DNA of 9,795 bases from Verrucomicrobiota bacterium (GTDB taxonomy: Bacteria > Verrucomicrobiota > Verrucomicrobiia > Verrucomicrobiales > Verrucomicrobiaceae). Shown in pieces: positions 1-6,860 of the stretch. Location of the stretch: positions 1-9,795 of the forward strand of contig JAEYYS010000065.1 of the NCBI GenBank assembly GCA_023428335.1. Direction: 5' to 3'. Under the pieces are notes generated by a model. That model was not told where the DNA came from and did no database searches. It was given only the letters and a program-made list of their open reading frames with translations. A program made the translations under genes and the position numbers. Every line of letters starts with the position of its first letter. Position 1 is the stretch's first letter.

Positions 1-537
1 GCGCTCAACCTCGACGCCCCGCTCGCCGTCGAGGCCTTCGGCCCGGAGCCGCATCCGGAGATTGCGCCGGCGACGATGAGCGCGGTCTATGAATACGGCC
101 CGCGCGAGGGTCGCCCCGGCCTCAAGCTGCACTGGCACCAGGGCGCCACCAAGCCGGACGTGTGGAAGAACGACCCGGTCATCGGCCAGTGGCAGAGCGG
201 TGTGCTCTTCATTGGCGACAAGGGCATGCTGCTCTCCGATTACAACAAGCACCTGCTGCTGCCGGAGGAGAAGTTCAAGGATTTCCAGCGCCCGAAACCC
301 TTCATCGCCGACTCGCCCGGCCAGCACATCGAATGGATCAACGCGATCAAGAACGGCACGCCCACCGGCAGCCCCTTCAGCTACGCCGGTCCGCTCAGCG
401 AGGCGAACCACCTCGGCAACGTCGCCTTCCGCGCCGGTCGCCGCATCGAGTGGGACGCCAAGGCGATGCGCATCACCAACGATGAGGCGGCCAACCGCTT
501 CATTCGTCGGGAGCCGCGTGCGGGCTGGTCGCTCTGA
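1..537 (+). CDS. Gfo/Idh/MocA family oxidoreductase, C-terminal part (partial)
   Basis: The reading frame is open from base 1 and ends at TGA 535-537, giving the last 178 residues of a protein whose N-terminal NAD(P)-binding Rossmann domain lies outside the window. What remains matches the C-terminal substrate domain of the large secreted or Tat-type Gfo/Idh/MocA oxidoreductases abundant in PVC bacteria: a segment LKLHWHQGATKP, then GVLFIGDKGMLL, a HIEWINAIKNG stretch, LGNVAFRAGRRIEWD, and a final aromatic-Gly-Trp-Ser-Leu end. The family catalyses NAD(P)-dependent oxidation or reduction of sugars, inositols and their derivatives; the substrate cannot be read from this fragment. An internal ATG at 76 is not the start, because the homologous sequence continues upstream. 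Its last 38 bases overlap the 3' end of the opposing rsmD gene. Family is fairly sure, specific function unknown. Confidence 0.85.
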   Translation, partial: ALNLDAPLAVEAFGPEPHPEIAPATMSAVYEYGPREGRPGLKLHWHQGATKPDVWKNDPVIGQWQSGVLFIGDKGMLLSDYNKHLLLPEEKFKDFQRPKPFIADSPGQHIEWINAIKNGTPTGSPFSYAGPLSEANHLGNVAFRAGRRIEWDAKAMRITNDEAANRFIRREPRAGWSL

Positions 538-1108
538 CCTCCGCCGCGGCCTGCGGCCGTTGCAGCCAGACGATGCGGGTCGAGCCGTACTCGCGGTCGC
601 GCACCAGCTTCCAGCCGGGCCAGGAGGTGGGCGCGTCGCGTCGCACCAGGCTTTCCAGAACGACACTGCCGCCCGGAGCGACCAGCTCGGTCAGTTCGGG
701 TCTGGTCATGAGTTTGGCGGCCAGATCGACCTCGTCCGGCCGGTGCGCATAGGGCGGATCGGCAAAGACGAGGTCAAAGCGCAGGCCCTCGCGGACGAGT
801 TGTGCCAGCAGCTTGAAGACGTCGCCCTGGCGCACCAGCGCGCCGGCGAGCTGTGCCTTGGCGACGTTGCGGCGGATCGTTTCGCAGGCGCCACGGTCCT
901 GATCGACCAGCACCGCGCTGCTTGCACCGCGGCTCAGGCATTCCAGGCCGAGCGCGCCTGAACCGGCGAACAGATCCAGCACGCGCAACTCGGCGACATC
1001 GCCGAGCATGTTGAATACGGCCTGACGCACCCGGTCCTGAGTCGGACGGGTGACAGACTTGGGGACGTCGAGTGGCAGGCCACCGGCGCTGCCGGAAATG
1101 AGGCGCAT
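500..1108 (-). CDS. rsmD: 16S rRNA (guanine(966)-N2)-methyltransferase RsmD
   Basis: This 202-residue protein is the AdoMet-dependent enzyme that makes m2G966 in 16S rRNA of the small subunit. Visible marks, in order: N-terminal ISGSAGG, the family signature RPTQDRVRQAVFNML at about 21-35, the AdoMet-binding motif LDLFAGSG at 44-51, an acidic residue at the next strand end (VDQD, about 68-71), the catalytic motif DPPY at 117-120, and YGSTRI near 174-179. Length fits the family (about 180-200), with a slightly long Ala/Pro-rich tail after about residue 184. The frame stays open 87 codons further upstream, but ATG at 1108 is chosen because family homology begins there and AAGGGTGG lies upstream at normal spacing. 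It follows lnt by 44 bases on the same strand, so it is probably the last gene of an AraC-lnt-rsmD transcript. Its 3' end overlaps the opposing oxidoreductase gene. Confidence 0.93.
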   Translation of the reverse strand: MRLISGSAGGLPLDVPKSVTRPTQDRVRQAVFNMLGDVAELRVLDLFAGSGALGLECLSRGASSAVLVDQDRGACETIRRNVAKAQLAGALVRQGDVFKLLAQLVREGLRFDLVFADPPYAHRPDEVDLAAKLMTRPELTELVAPGGSVVLESLVRRDAPTSWPGWKLVRDREYGSTRIVWLQRPQAAAEVRATSPHAAPDE

Positions 1109-1111
1109 CCG

Positions 1112-1119
1112 CCACCCTT
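1112..1119 (-). promoter_or_regulatory. Ribosome binding site for rsmD
   Basis: The minus strand reads AAGGGTGG, then three bases, then ATG at 1108; the purine core AAGGG ends six bases before the ATG. This Shine-Dalgarno-like sequence supports starting rsmD at 1108 rather than at the upstream in-frame start at 1369, which would lie inside lnt. Confidence 0.5.
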
Positions 1120-1152
1120 GGCGCGGAAATTCCGACTGTCGAGCGCCGGCGC

Positions 1153-2826
1153 TCAGGCACGCCGGCGGCGCCAGGCCTGCAGACCGGTCGCCGTTGCGCA
1201 GAGCAGCAGCAGGGCGAGGGCGAAGGCGTCGCCATGACGGGCATAAAAGGTCGTCGGCGGGTGCAGGGGCACGGCGATTTCGCCGGGCAGGCAGCCTTCG
1301 ACAAAGCTGCTGCCGGTGCCGGGATCGGCCAGGCGCGCGGTGATCCGGCCGGTGGTATCGATGAAGCAACTGACGCCGGTGTTGGCGGCGCGCACCATGG
1401 GCCGGCGCAGTTCGATGGCGCGGAACTTGGCGTTGGCCAGGTGCACCTCGGTTTCCAGGCTCTGCAGGAACCAGCCGTCGTTGGTCAGGTTGACGATGAG
1501 TTGCGGACCTTCCCGGACAAAGCGGCGGGCAAGCCGGCCAACCGTGTCTTCAAAACAGATCAGCGGGATGATGCCGATGGCCGGCTTTTCCAAACGCAGC
1601 GGCTCGGTGGCGGTGCCGGGTTGGAAGTCGCCGGGCAACACCCCGCGCAGCCAGGCAAAGGGCGGGATCTCACGGAAGGGCAGGTATTCGCCGAAGGGCA
1701 CCAGATGCACCTTGTCGTACTGCTGGCGGTTGGCGGCCCGGCCGCGCAGCAACAGGGCCGAGACATGGCTGCCGGTCGCATGGTAAATTTCACTGCCGGT
1801 GAGCAGGCTGAAATCACCGGCGGCCAGCAGGTCGTCAAAGAAGCGGTCGGGTCCCTCGGGATCCTCGGTGTAGGGACGGGGCAGGGCACTCTCCGGCCAG
1901 ATGACCAGATCGACCGGACTGACGCCGTCGCGCGCCTCGGCATAGAGGCGGGTGAAGTCGTGCAGGCGACGGTAGGTTTGGTCGTCGAGCCGGCCGCTCC
2001 AAGCGTCGACCTGGGCCACATTGGGTTGCACGAGCACCGTGCGCACCTTGGCGCTCTCGCCGGGGTCGCGGCCGAGCTGGCGCAGGCCGTAGCCCGCCAC
2101 GCCCAGCAGCAGCAGCAGGGCAAGGGTGAGGTCGAGCCGCGAACGGCAGGTGCCTTCACCGCGATGCACGCGGATCAGGCGACTGACGGTGTTCCAGGCG
2201 GTGGCGGCGACGAAGACCGGCAGGAAAGACAGGCCTGTGACGCCGACGATGTCGGCGGCCTGGATGAGCACACGGTTCTGGTGCAGACCGACCCCGAGGC
2301 CGTTCCAGCCGAAACCGTTGAACAGGGTGGTGCCGCGCAGCCATTCGCAGGCAGTCCAGGCGGCGGCGGTGAGCAGGGCGGCGCGCAGGGAATGCCAGGT
2401 GCTGACCTGCCAGGGGCCCTGCACCAGACGGGAGGGATCCAGCCGTGCCACACGCACGCTGAACCAGGCCCACAGACCCCAGTACAGCGAGCAGACGAGG
2501 GCGAGGCCGAACACCGCCGCCGCGCCGAGTAACTCAGGGCCCCAGCCGATCCAGGTGGCGTCGCGGGCACCGGCAAGCACGCGCGAGGAGTGGCGCAGCC
2601 AGACCAGGTTGGGAATCCAGAAAGCCAGGCCGGCGATCAAGCCAAGGCTGAAGGCGCGCCTGCCCGTGGCAGGGGTACCGCTGCGCGTGCAGGGCCAGAG
2701 CACGGCCAGCACCGGGAACAGCCAGAGCCAGACGGCCGGCTCCCAGTTCCAGCCCGGGTAGGCCAGGGCCAGCAGCGCACCGCCGAGGGCGGGCAGGAGA
2801 AAGGTCGTCAGGGCGGCGAATCGCAT
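1153..2826 (-). CDS. lnt: Apolipoprotein N-acyltransferase
   Basis: Integral inner-membrane enzyme of 557 residues that transfers an acyl chain from phospholipid to the N-terminal cysteine of apolipoproteins, the last step of lipoprotein maturation. The N-terminal half is a string of hydrophobic helices (from about residues 5, 57, 95, 150 and 190 and again near 233-250). The second half is a nitrilase-fold domain with the expected catalytic triad: Glu312 in VIWPES, Lys372 in YDKVHLVPFGEYLPF, and Cys424 in PLICFED; NLTNDGWF and RAIELRRPMVRAANTGVS follow, also typical. A final hydrophobic helix precedes an Arg-rich C-terminus (WRRRRA). Length is close to the usual 500-550. ATG 2826 is preferred because family N-termini resemble MRFAALTTF and CAAGGTG lies seven bases upstream. 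GTG 2865, 13 codons earlier, has a stronger Shine-Dalgarno and remains possible. It lies between the AraC gene and rsmD on the same strand. Confidence 0.94.
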   Translation of the reverse strand: MRFAALTTFLLPALGGALLALAYPGWNWEPAVWLWLFPVLAVLWPCTRSGTPATGRRAFSLGLIAGLAFWIPNLVWLRHSSRVLAGARDATWIGWGPELLGAAAVFGLALVCSLYWGLWAWFSVRVARLDPSRLVQGPWQVSTWHSLRAALLTAAAWTACEWLRGTTLFNGFGWNGLGVGLHQNRVLIQAADIVGVTGLSFLPVFVAATAWNTVSRLIRVHRGEGTCRSRLDLTLALLLLLGVAGYGLRQLGRDPGESAKVRTVLVQPNVAQVDAWSGRLDDQTYRRLHDFTRLYAEARDGVSPVDLVIWPESALPRPYTEDPEGPDRFFDDLLAAGDFSLLTGSEIYHATGSHVSALLLRGRAANRQQYDKVHLVPFGEYLPFREIPPFAWLRGVLPGDFQPGTATEPLRLEKPAIGIIPLICFEDTVGRLARRFVREGPQLIVNLTNDGWFLQSLETEVHLANAKFRAIELRRPMVRAANTGVSCFIDTTGRITARLADPGTGSSFVEGCLPGEIAVPLHPPTTFYARHGDAFALALLLLCATATGLQAWRRRRA

Positions 2827-2872
2827 CGGCCCGCACCTTGCCGCGGTCGCGGCCGCAGGCAACACCGACCCG

Positions 2873-2879
2873 TCTCCTC
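2873..2879 (-). promoter_or_regulatory. Strong Shine-Dalgarno overlapping the AraC stop codon
   Basis: On the minus strand the TGA stop of the AraC gene (2880-2878) runs straight into GAGGAGA, which sits seven bases before GTG 2865. This is the best Shine-Dalgarno match I found in the window. It argues that lnt is translated from the same message as the AraC gene, and it favours GTG 2865 as an alternative lnt start over ATG 2826. The alternative adds 13 residues (MLPAAATAARCGP) with no recognisable feature. Confidence 0.45.
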
Positions 2880-3723
2880 AGCGACCCGGTCGCCGGTGCT
2901 GGCGGTCGCGAAATTCGGCCGGGCCGCAGCCGGTTGCCTTGCTGAACACCCGCGTCAGGTAATGCCGATTCGGAAAGCCGCAGTCGAAGGCGATCTGGTC
3001 CATGGTTTTGTCGGTCAGCACCAGCAGCTGCTGGGCGAGGCGGACGCGTGCCGCGGTGACATAGGCCGCTGGGGTCCGGCCGGTGTGCTCGCGAAAGTCT
3101 CGAATGAAGCGCTCCAGGCTCATGCCGGCGCGTGCCGCCAGCAGGCGGTTCGACAACCGGGCATGCGGAGCGCGCTGGATCAGCGCAATCACCTCCAGCA
3201 GGCGCTCGGGAATGGCCGGCGGTGCCGGCAGGTCGAGCCGGGCAAAGGCGGCATGCAGCAGGGCGCTGCTCTCATGCTGCAGACGCTGGTCGCGCGCCTC
3301 GGAGGCGGCCTCACCATGCAGGGCGATGACGCTGCCAATCAGGGCGCGCAGCAGGTCATCCACCGGCAACCGCAGCGGCGCCGGCGTGATCGGCGGCCCC
3401 GGCCGGCTGACCGTGAAGTGCATCCACAGGTGGCAGGCCGGCACCGGGCCGCGACAATCAAACACGGTGTCGGCCGGGATGAGCAGGCAGCTGGAAGGTT
3501 CGAGCGGGATCGCCTGCCCTTGAAAGTGCACATGACAGCCGGGTTTCGGATTGTGGTAAAAACGCCAGAACGGACTGTCGACCCCGTCATGGTTCCAATC
3601 CTCGAGTTCCGCCTGGTAGCCGCATTCATGCAACAAAAAGGCCGACCAGCCGGCGCGTGCGGCGCGGGTCAGACCGACGCCCCAGGGGGTTGTGTAGTTC
3701 AGGTACTTGCGCCGGGATTTCAC
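2878..3723 (-). CDS. AraC-family transcriptional regulator
   Basis: A 281-residue DNA-binding regulator. The C-terminal part (about 180-275) is a clear AraC/XylS double helix-turn-helix: first helix pair in LLAARAGMSLERFIRDFREHTG (about 194-215), second in MDQIAFDCGFPNRHYLTRVF (241-260), followed by KATGCGPAEFR, the usual family end. The N-terminal part (about 1-125) looks like a cupin-type sensor domain, with CHVHFQGQ, SCLLIPADTVFDC and HLWMHF; such domains usually bind sugars or other small molecules. No in-frame ATG precedes the sensor domain. GTG 3723 is the most sensible start, giving MKSRRKYLNYTTPWG, but no ribosome site is visible, so the start is uncertain by some residues. It is divergent from the PSCyt1 gene with a 54-base gap, so it is the likely regulator of that pair, and may repress or activate itself from the same region. 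The next gene downstream is lnt. The ligand is unknown. Confidence 0.88.
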   Translation of the reverse strand: MKSRRKYLNYTTPWGVGLTRAARAGWSAFLLHECGYQAELEDWNHDGVDSPFWRFYHNPKPGCHVHFQGQAIPLEPSSCLLIPADTVFDCRGPVPACHLWMHFTVSRPGPPITPAPLRLPVDDLLRALIGSVIALHGEAASEARDQRLQHESSALLHAAFARLDLPAPPAIPERLLEVIALIQRAPHARLSNRLLAARAGMSLERFIRDFREHTGRTPAAYVTAARVRLAQQLLVLTDKTMDQIAFDCGFPNRHYLTRVFSKATGCGPAEFRDRQHRRPGR

Positions 3724-3777
3724 GATCAGACACAAACTGGCGAGAATAGGGCACCCTGTCCAGACGTTGTTGTTGGC
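3724..3777. promoter_or_regulatory. Divergent intergenic region, AraC gene / PSCyt1 gene
   Basis: This 54-base gap must carry or adjoin the promoters for both directions. It is clearly less GC-rich than its surroundings. For the plus strand, GAGAAT (3742-3747) with TTCACG (3719-3724) 17 bases upstream is a weak sigma70-like candidate. TTGTGT at 3690-3695 and ACACAA at 3730-3735 form a widely spaced inverted repeat that may be chance. No Shine-Dalgarno precedes ATG 3778. The assignment as regulatory region follows from gene orientation; the individual elements are guesses. Confidence 0.4.
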
Positions 3778-6700
3778 ATGAGAACAGGTCCGATTCGTCC
3801 CTGGGCGCCGCTGCTCGGCGTGCTGCTGCTGGCTACCCCGGGGCTGTCCGCGGCGGAGAAGCTGCGCTTCAACCGCGACATCCGGCCCATCCTCTCCGAC
3901 AAGTGCTTTCACTGCCACGGCTTCGATCCGAAAAACCGCAAGGCCGGCCTGCGCCTCGACACCTTCGAGGGCGCGATTGCCGATGGCGGCATCGTCGCCG
4001 GCCAGGCGGAGCGCAGCGCCATCATCGAGCGTGTGCTCAGCCACGATCCCGACGAGGTCATGCCGCCGCCGGAGTCGAAACTCGGTCGGCTCTCCGAGAG
4101 CGAGATCGCCACGCTGCAGCGCTGGATCAACGAGGGGGCGGAGTATGAGGCGCACTGGGCCTTTGTGCCCCTGCAGAAGGCTCAGCTCGAGGCCTGGACC
4201 CGTCAGGCCAAAGCGGCCGGTCAGGCGACGCCGATCGACTGGCTGGTTGCCGAAGGCCTGAAGTCGCGCGGCTTGGAATTGCAGCCGCCGGCCGACACGG
4301 CCACGCTGGCGCGTCGCCTCAGCTTCGATCTCACCGGCCTGCCGCCCACCGAGACGGAACTGGCCGACCTCGCCGCCGGTCGACTCGATCTGGCGACCTT
4401 CACCGAAAGCAAGCTCGCCGCGCCCGCCTACGGCGAACGCATGGCGGCCGACTGGCTCGATGTCGCCCGCTACGCCGACAGCTATGGTTTTCAGGTCGAC
4501 CGCCCGCGCGACGTGTGGATGTGGCGCGACTGGGTGATCAAGGCCTTCAACACCAACCTGCCGTATGATCAGTTTCTTACCTGGCAGCTCGCCGGCGACC
4601 TGTTGCCGGGCGCGACCGATGATCAGGTGCTGGCCACCGCCTTCAACCGCCTGCACCAGCAGGAGAGCGAGGGTGGTTCGGTTGAGGAGGAATACCGCGT
4701 CGAGTATGTGGCCGACCGTGTGCAGACCGTGGCGACGGCTTTTCTCGGCCTCACCTTCGAGTGCGCGCGCTGCCACGACCACAAGTATGATCCGATCAGC
4801 CACCGCGAGTACTACGGTCTGGCGTCGTTCTTCCAGAACATCGACGAAGCCGGCCTGTACTCCTTCTTCACGCCTTCGCCACCGACCCCGGCCATGATGC
4901 TGATGGACGAGCCGGCCAAGGAAAAGATGGCAGGCCTGAAATCGCGGGTGGCGACTTTGGAAAAGCGGCTGGTTGAGGCTGGTGTCGCACCGCTGAGCGA
5001 GATCCCGCTGCGCGAGGGGGTGCCGGCTGTGCTTGCAGGACAGATGGCGCACTACTCCTTCGATCAGCTCGACGGCAACAAGCTCGCCGACAGCCTGCAT
5101 CCCGAGCCGCCGCCGGCGAAAAAAAAGGCGGGTGCCAAGAACCCGCCGCCTCCCAGTCCCTCGGCCCTGCTCAAGGGCGAGAACCGTCTCGTGCCCGGCC
5201 GGCTCGGTCAGGCCGTGCAGTTCAGCGGCGATGATCCGGTGGACACGCCGGTCGGGAATTTCCACCGCCATGATCCCTTCAGTGTTTCGCTCTGGCTGAA
5301 GACGCCGGACCTCAAGGAGCGCGCTGTGGTCTTCCATCGCTCGCGCGCCTGGACCGACGCCGCCAGCCGCGGTTACGAGCTGCTCCTTGAAGAAGGAAAG
5401 TTGAAGTGGTCGCTCATCCATTTCTGGCCCGGCAACGCCATCTCGGTGCGCGCCCGCGAGCCGCTGCCTCTCAACGAGTGGGTGCACGTGGTGGTCACCA
5501 ACGAAGGCAGCAGCCGCGCCGCCGGCCTGCGACTTTTCGTCAACGGCCAGGCGGTGCCGGTCGAGGTCATACGCGATCACCTCACCCAGGACATCACCGG
5601 CGGCGGGGGCGACACACTCTCGCTCGGCGAACGCTTCCGCGACCGCGGCTTCAAGGGCGGCTGGATCGATGATTTGCGCGTCTTCGCCCGCGACCTCTCG
5701 CAGCCGTTGAATCCGGCGCTGGAACCGCTGCTCGCCGAATTGAAGGCGGAGCGCGCGGAGTTGACGACGTTCTCCGGTCAGCAGAAGGAGATCATGGTCA
5801 TGCGCGAGCTGCCCGAGTCCAAGAAGGCCTACGTGCTCACGCGCGGCGAGTATGACAAGCGTGCCGAGGAAGTGACGGCCATGACCCCGGCCTCACTGCC
5901 GCCGTTTCCCGCGGAGGCGCCGCGCAACCGGCTGGGGCTGGCGCAATGGCTGACCGATCCCGGGCATCCGCTCACCGCGCGCGTGACGGTGAACCGGATT
6001 TGGCAAAGTTGGTTCGGCCGCGGTCTGGTCAAAACCAGCGAGGACTTTGGCAGCCAGGGCGAAAAGCCGCTGTATCCGGAACTGCTCGACTACCTGGCGC
6101 TGCGCCTCATCCACAGCGGCTGGGACGTGAAGGCGCTGCTGCGCGAGATCGCCGCCAGCCAGGTGTACCGCCAGCGCAGCCTCGCCGCCGCGGCGGTCAT
6201 GGCCGATGATCCGGAGAACCAGTGGCTCGCCCGCGGCCCGGCCTTCCGCCTGCCCGCCGAGATGATTCGCGACAACGCCCTCGCCGCCGCCGGCCTGCTG
6301 GAGGCGAGTCTGGGCGGTCCGCCGGTCAATCCCTACGAGCTGGCCGAGGCCTTCAAGCCCTTCGAGATCGCCAAGTCCGGCGCCAGCCTGTACCGCCGCA
6401 GCCTGTACACCACCTGGCGGCGCACCAGTCCGCCGCCGGCCATGATCGCCTTCGACACCCCGCGCCGCGCGGTCTGCGCGGCCAAACGCGAACGCACCGA
6501 CAGTCCGCTGCAGGCGCTCATTCTGCTCAACGGCGTGCAGTTCGTCGAGGCCGCGCGCGTGCTCGGCGCCCGTCTGCACCGCGACCATGGCGGTGAGGTC
6601 GAGGCGATGATCCGAGCCGGTTTCCTGCGCTGCCTGAGCCGGCTGCCGGACGCGCGTGAGCTGGAGATCTGCCGCCGGCTGTACACCGAGCAACTTGCCC

Positions 6701-6849
6701 ACTACCGGGCTCACCCGCAGGAGGCGGAGGCCTTTTTGACCAATGGGGCGGCGCCGCCTGAACAGGGGCTGCCCGCCGCCGAGGCCGCCGCCGCCGGCCA
6801 GCTCGCCCTCGCCCTGCTCAACCATGACGCCTGCGTCGTCAAACGCTGA
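3778..6849 (+). CDS. Secreted PSCyt1-DUF1549-LamG-DUF1553 cytochrome-like protein
   Basis: A 1023-residue exported protein of the planctomycete-type cytochrome family. In order: a Sec signal peptide (MRTGPIRPW, hydrophobic core PLLGVLLLA, likely cleavage after LSA at 23-25); a PSCyt1 cytochrome-c-like domain with haem motif CFHCH at 43-47 and the probable axial Met in MPPPE near 95; DUF1549 at about 153-355 with a second CxxCH, CARCH at 329-333; a short coiled-coil-like stretch near 379-400; a LamG/concanavalin-like beta domain at about 423-640, interrupted by a Lys/Pro/Ala loop near 441-465; and DUF1553 from about 715 to the end, with TVNRIWQSWFGRGLV, RTDSPLQALILLNG and a terminal NHDACVVKR. 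LamG modules often bind carbohydrate, so redox chemistry on an extracytoplasmic glycan is a reasonable guess, but no function is proven. ATG 3778 is chosen for its signal peptide although the frame is open far upstream. DUF1501 follows after 11 bases, probably co-transcribed. Confidence 0.92.
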   Translation: MRTGPIRPWAPLLGVLLLATPGLSAAEKLRFNRDIRPILSDKCFHCHGFDPKNRKAGLRLDTFEGAIADGGIVAGQAERSAIIERVLSHDPDEVMPPPESKLGRLSESEIATLQRWINEGAEYEAHWAFVPLQKAQLEAWTRQAKAAGQATPIDWLVAEGLKSRGLELQPPADTATLARRLSFDLTGLPPTETELADLAAGRLDLATFTESKLAAPAYGERMAADWLDVARYADSYGFQVDRPRDVWMWRDWVIKAFNTNLPYDQFLTWQLAGDLLPGATDDQVLATAFNRLHQQESEGGSVEEEYRVEYVADRVQTVATAFLGLTFECARCHDHKYDPISHREYYGLASFFQNIDEAGLYSFFTPSPPTPAMMLMDEPAKEKMAGLKSRVATLEKRLVEAGVAPLSEIPLREGVPAVLAGQMAHYSFDQLDGNKLADSLHPEPPPAKKKAGAKNPPPPSPSALLKGENRLVPGRLGQAVQFSGDDPVDTPVGNFHRHDPFSVSLWLKTPDLKERAVVFHRSRAWTDAASRGYELLLEEGKLKWSLIHFWPGNAISVRAREPLPLNEWVHVVVTNEGSSRAAGLRLFVNGQAVPVEVIRDHLTQDITGGGGDTLSLGERFRDRGFKGGWIDDLRVFARDLSQPLNPALEPLLAELKAERAELTTFSGQQKEIMVMRELPESKKAYVLTRGEYDKRAEEVTAMTPASLPPFPAEAPRNRLGLAQWLTDPGHPLTARVTVNRIWQSWFGRGLVKTSEDFGSQGEKPLYPELLDYLALRLIHSGWDVKALLREIAASQVYRQRSLAAAAVMADDPENQWLARGPAFRLPAEMIRDNALAAAGLLEASLGGPPVNPYELAEAFKPFEIAKSGASLYRRSLYTTWRRTSPPPAMIAFDTPRRAVCAAKRERTDSPLQALILLNGVQFVEAARVLGARLHRDHGGEVEAMIRAGFLRCLSRLPDARELEICRRLYTEQLAHYRAHPQEAEAFLTNGAAPPEQGLPAAEAAAAGQLALALLNHDACVVKR
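5119..5147 (-). terminator. A8 tract plus hairpin: antisense intrinsic terminator or slippage signal
   Basis: Eight consecutive A (5119-5126) are followed immediately by GGCGGGT (5127-5133), a seven-base loop and ACCCGCC (5141-5147), a perfect 7-bp, GC-rich stem. Read on the minus strand this is a hairpin followed by eight T, the standard form of a Rho-independent terminator. Read on the plus strand it is an in-frame A AAA AAG heptamer (5121-5127) next to a hairpin. It lies within the PSCyt1 coding sequence, in the Lys/Pro/Ala loop of the LamG domain. The structure is certain; whether it acts in either direction is unknown. Confidence 0.45.
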
Positions 6850-6860
6850 CCCCTCCTGCC

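Noticed and set aside
1234..2532. 432-residue plus-strand open frame antisense to lnt
   Set aside because: Gly/Gln/Ala-rich shadow; the opposite strand has the full Lnt catalytic triad.
3632..3657. Possible minus-strand terminator in the 5' part of the AraC gene (short GC stem followed by TTTTT)
   Set aside because: The stem is only about 4 bp, and it lies in well-conserved AraC sensor-domain coding sequence.
3690..3735. TTGTGT/ACACAA inverted repeat as an AraC operator
   Set aside because: Six-base arms 34 bases apart are easily chance, and AraC proteins more often bind direct repeats; kept only as a note in the regulatory region.
2590..3777. In-frame upstream extension of the PSCyt1 reading frame (would make a protein of 1419 residues)
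   Set aside because: The extension is opposite lnt and the AraC gene, is compositionally a GC-rich shadow, and a clean Sec signal peptide starts at ATG 3778.
2878..5580. 900-residue minus-strand open frame running upstream of the AraC gene and antisense to the PSCyt1 gene
   Set aside because: Only the part from about 3723 to 2878 resembles a known protein; the rest is Arg/Gly/Val/His-rich shadow of the PSCyt1 codons, common at this GC content.
5893..6825. 310-residue minus-strand open frame antisense to the DUF1553 part of the cytochrome gene
   Set aside because: Low-complexity Gly/Ala/Gln-rich shadow with no family resemblance.
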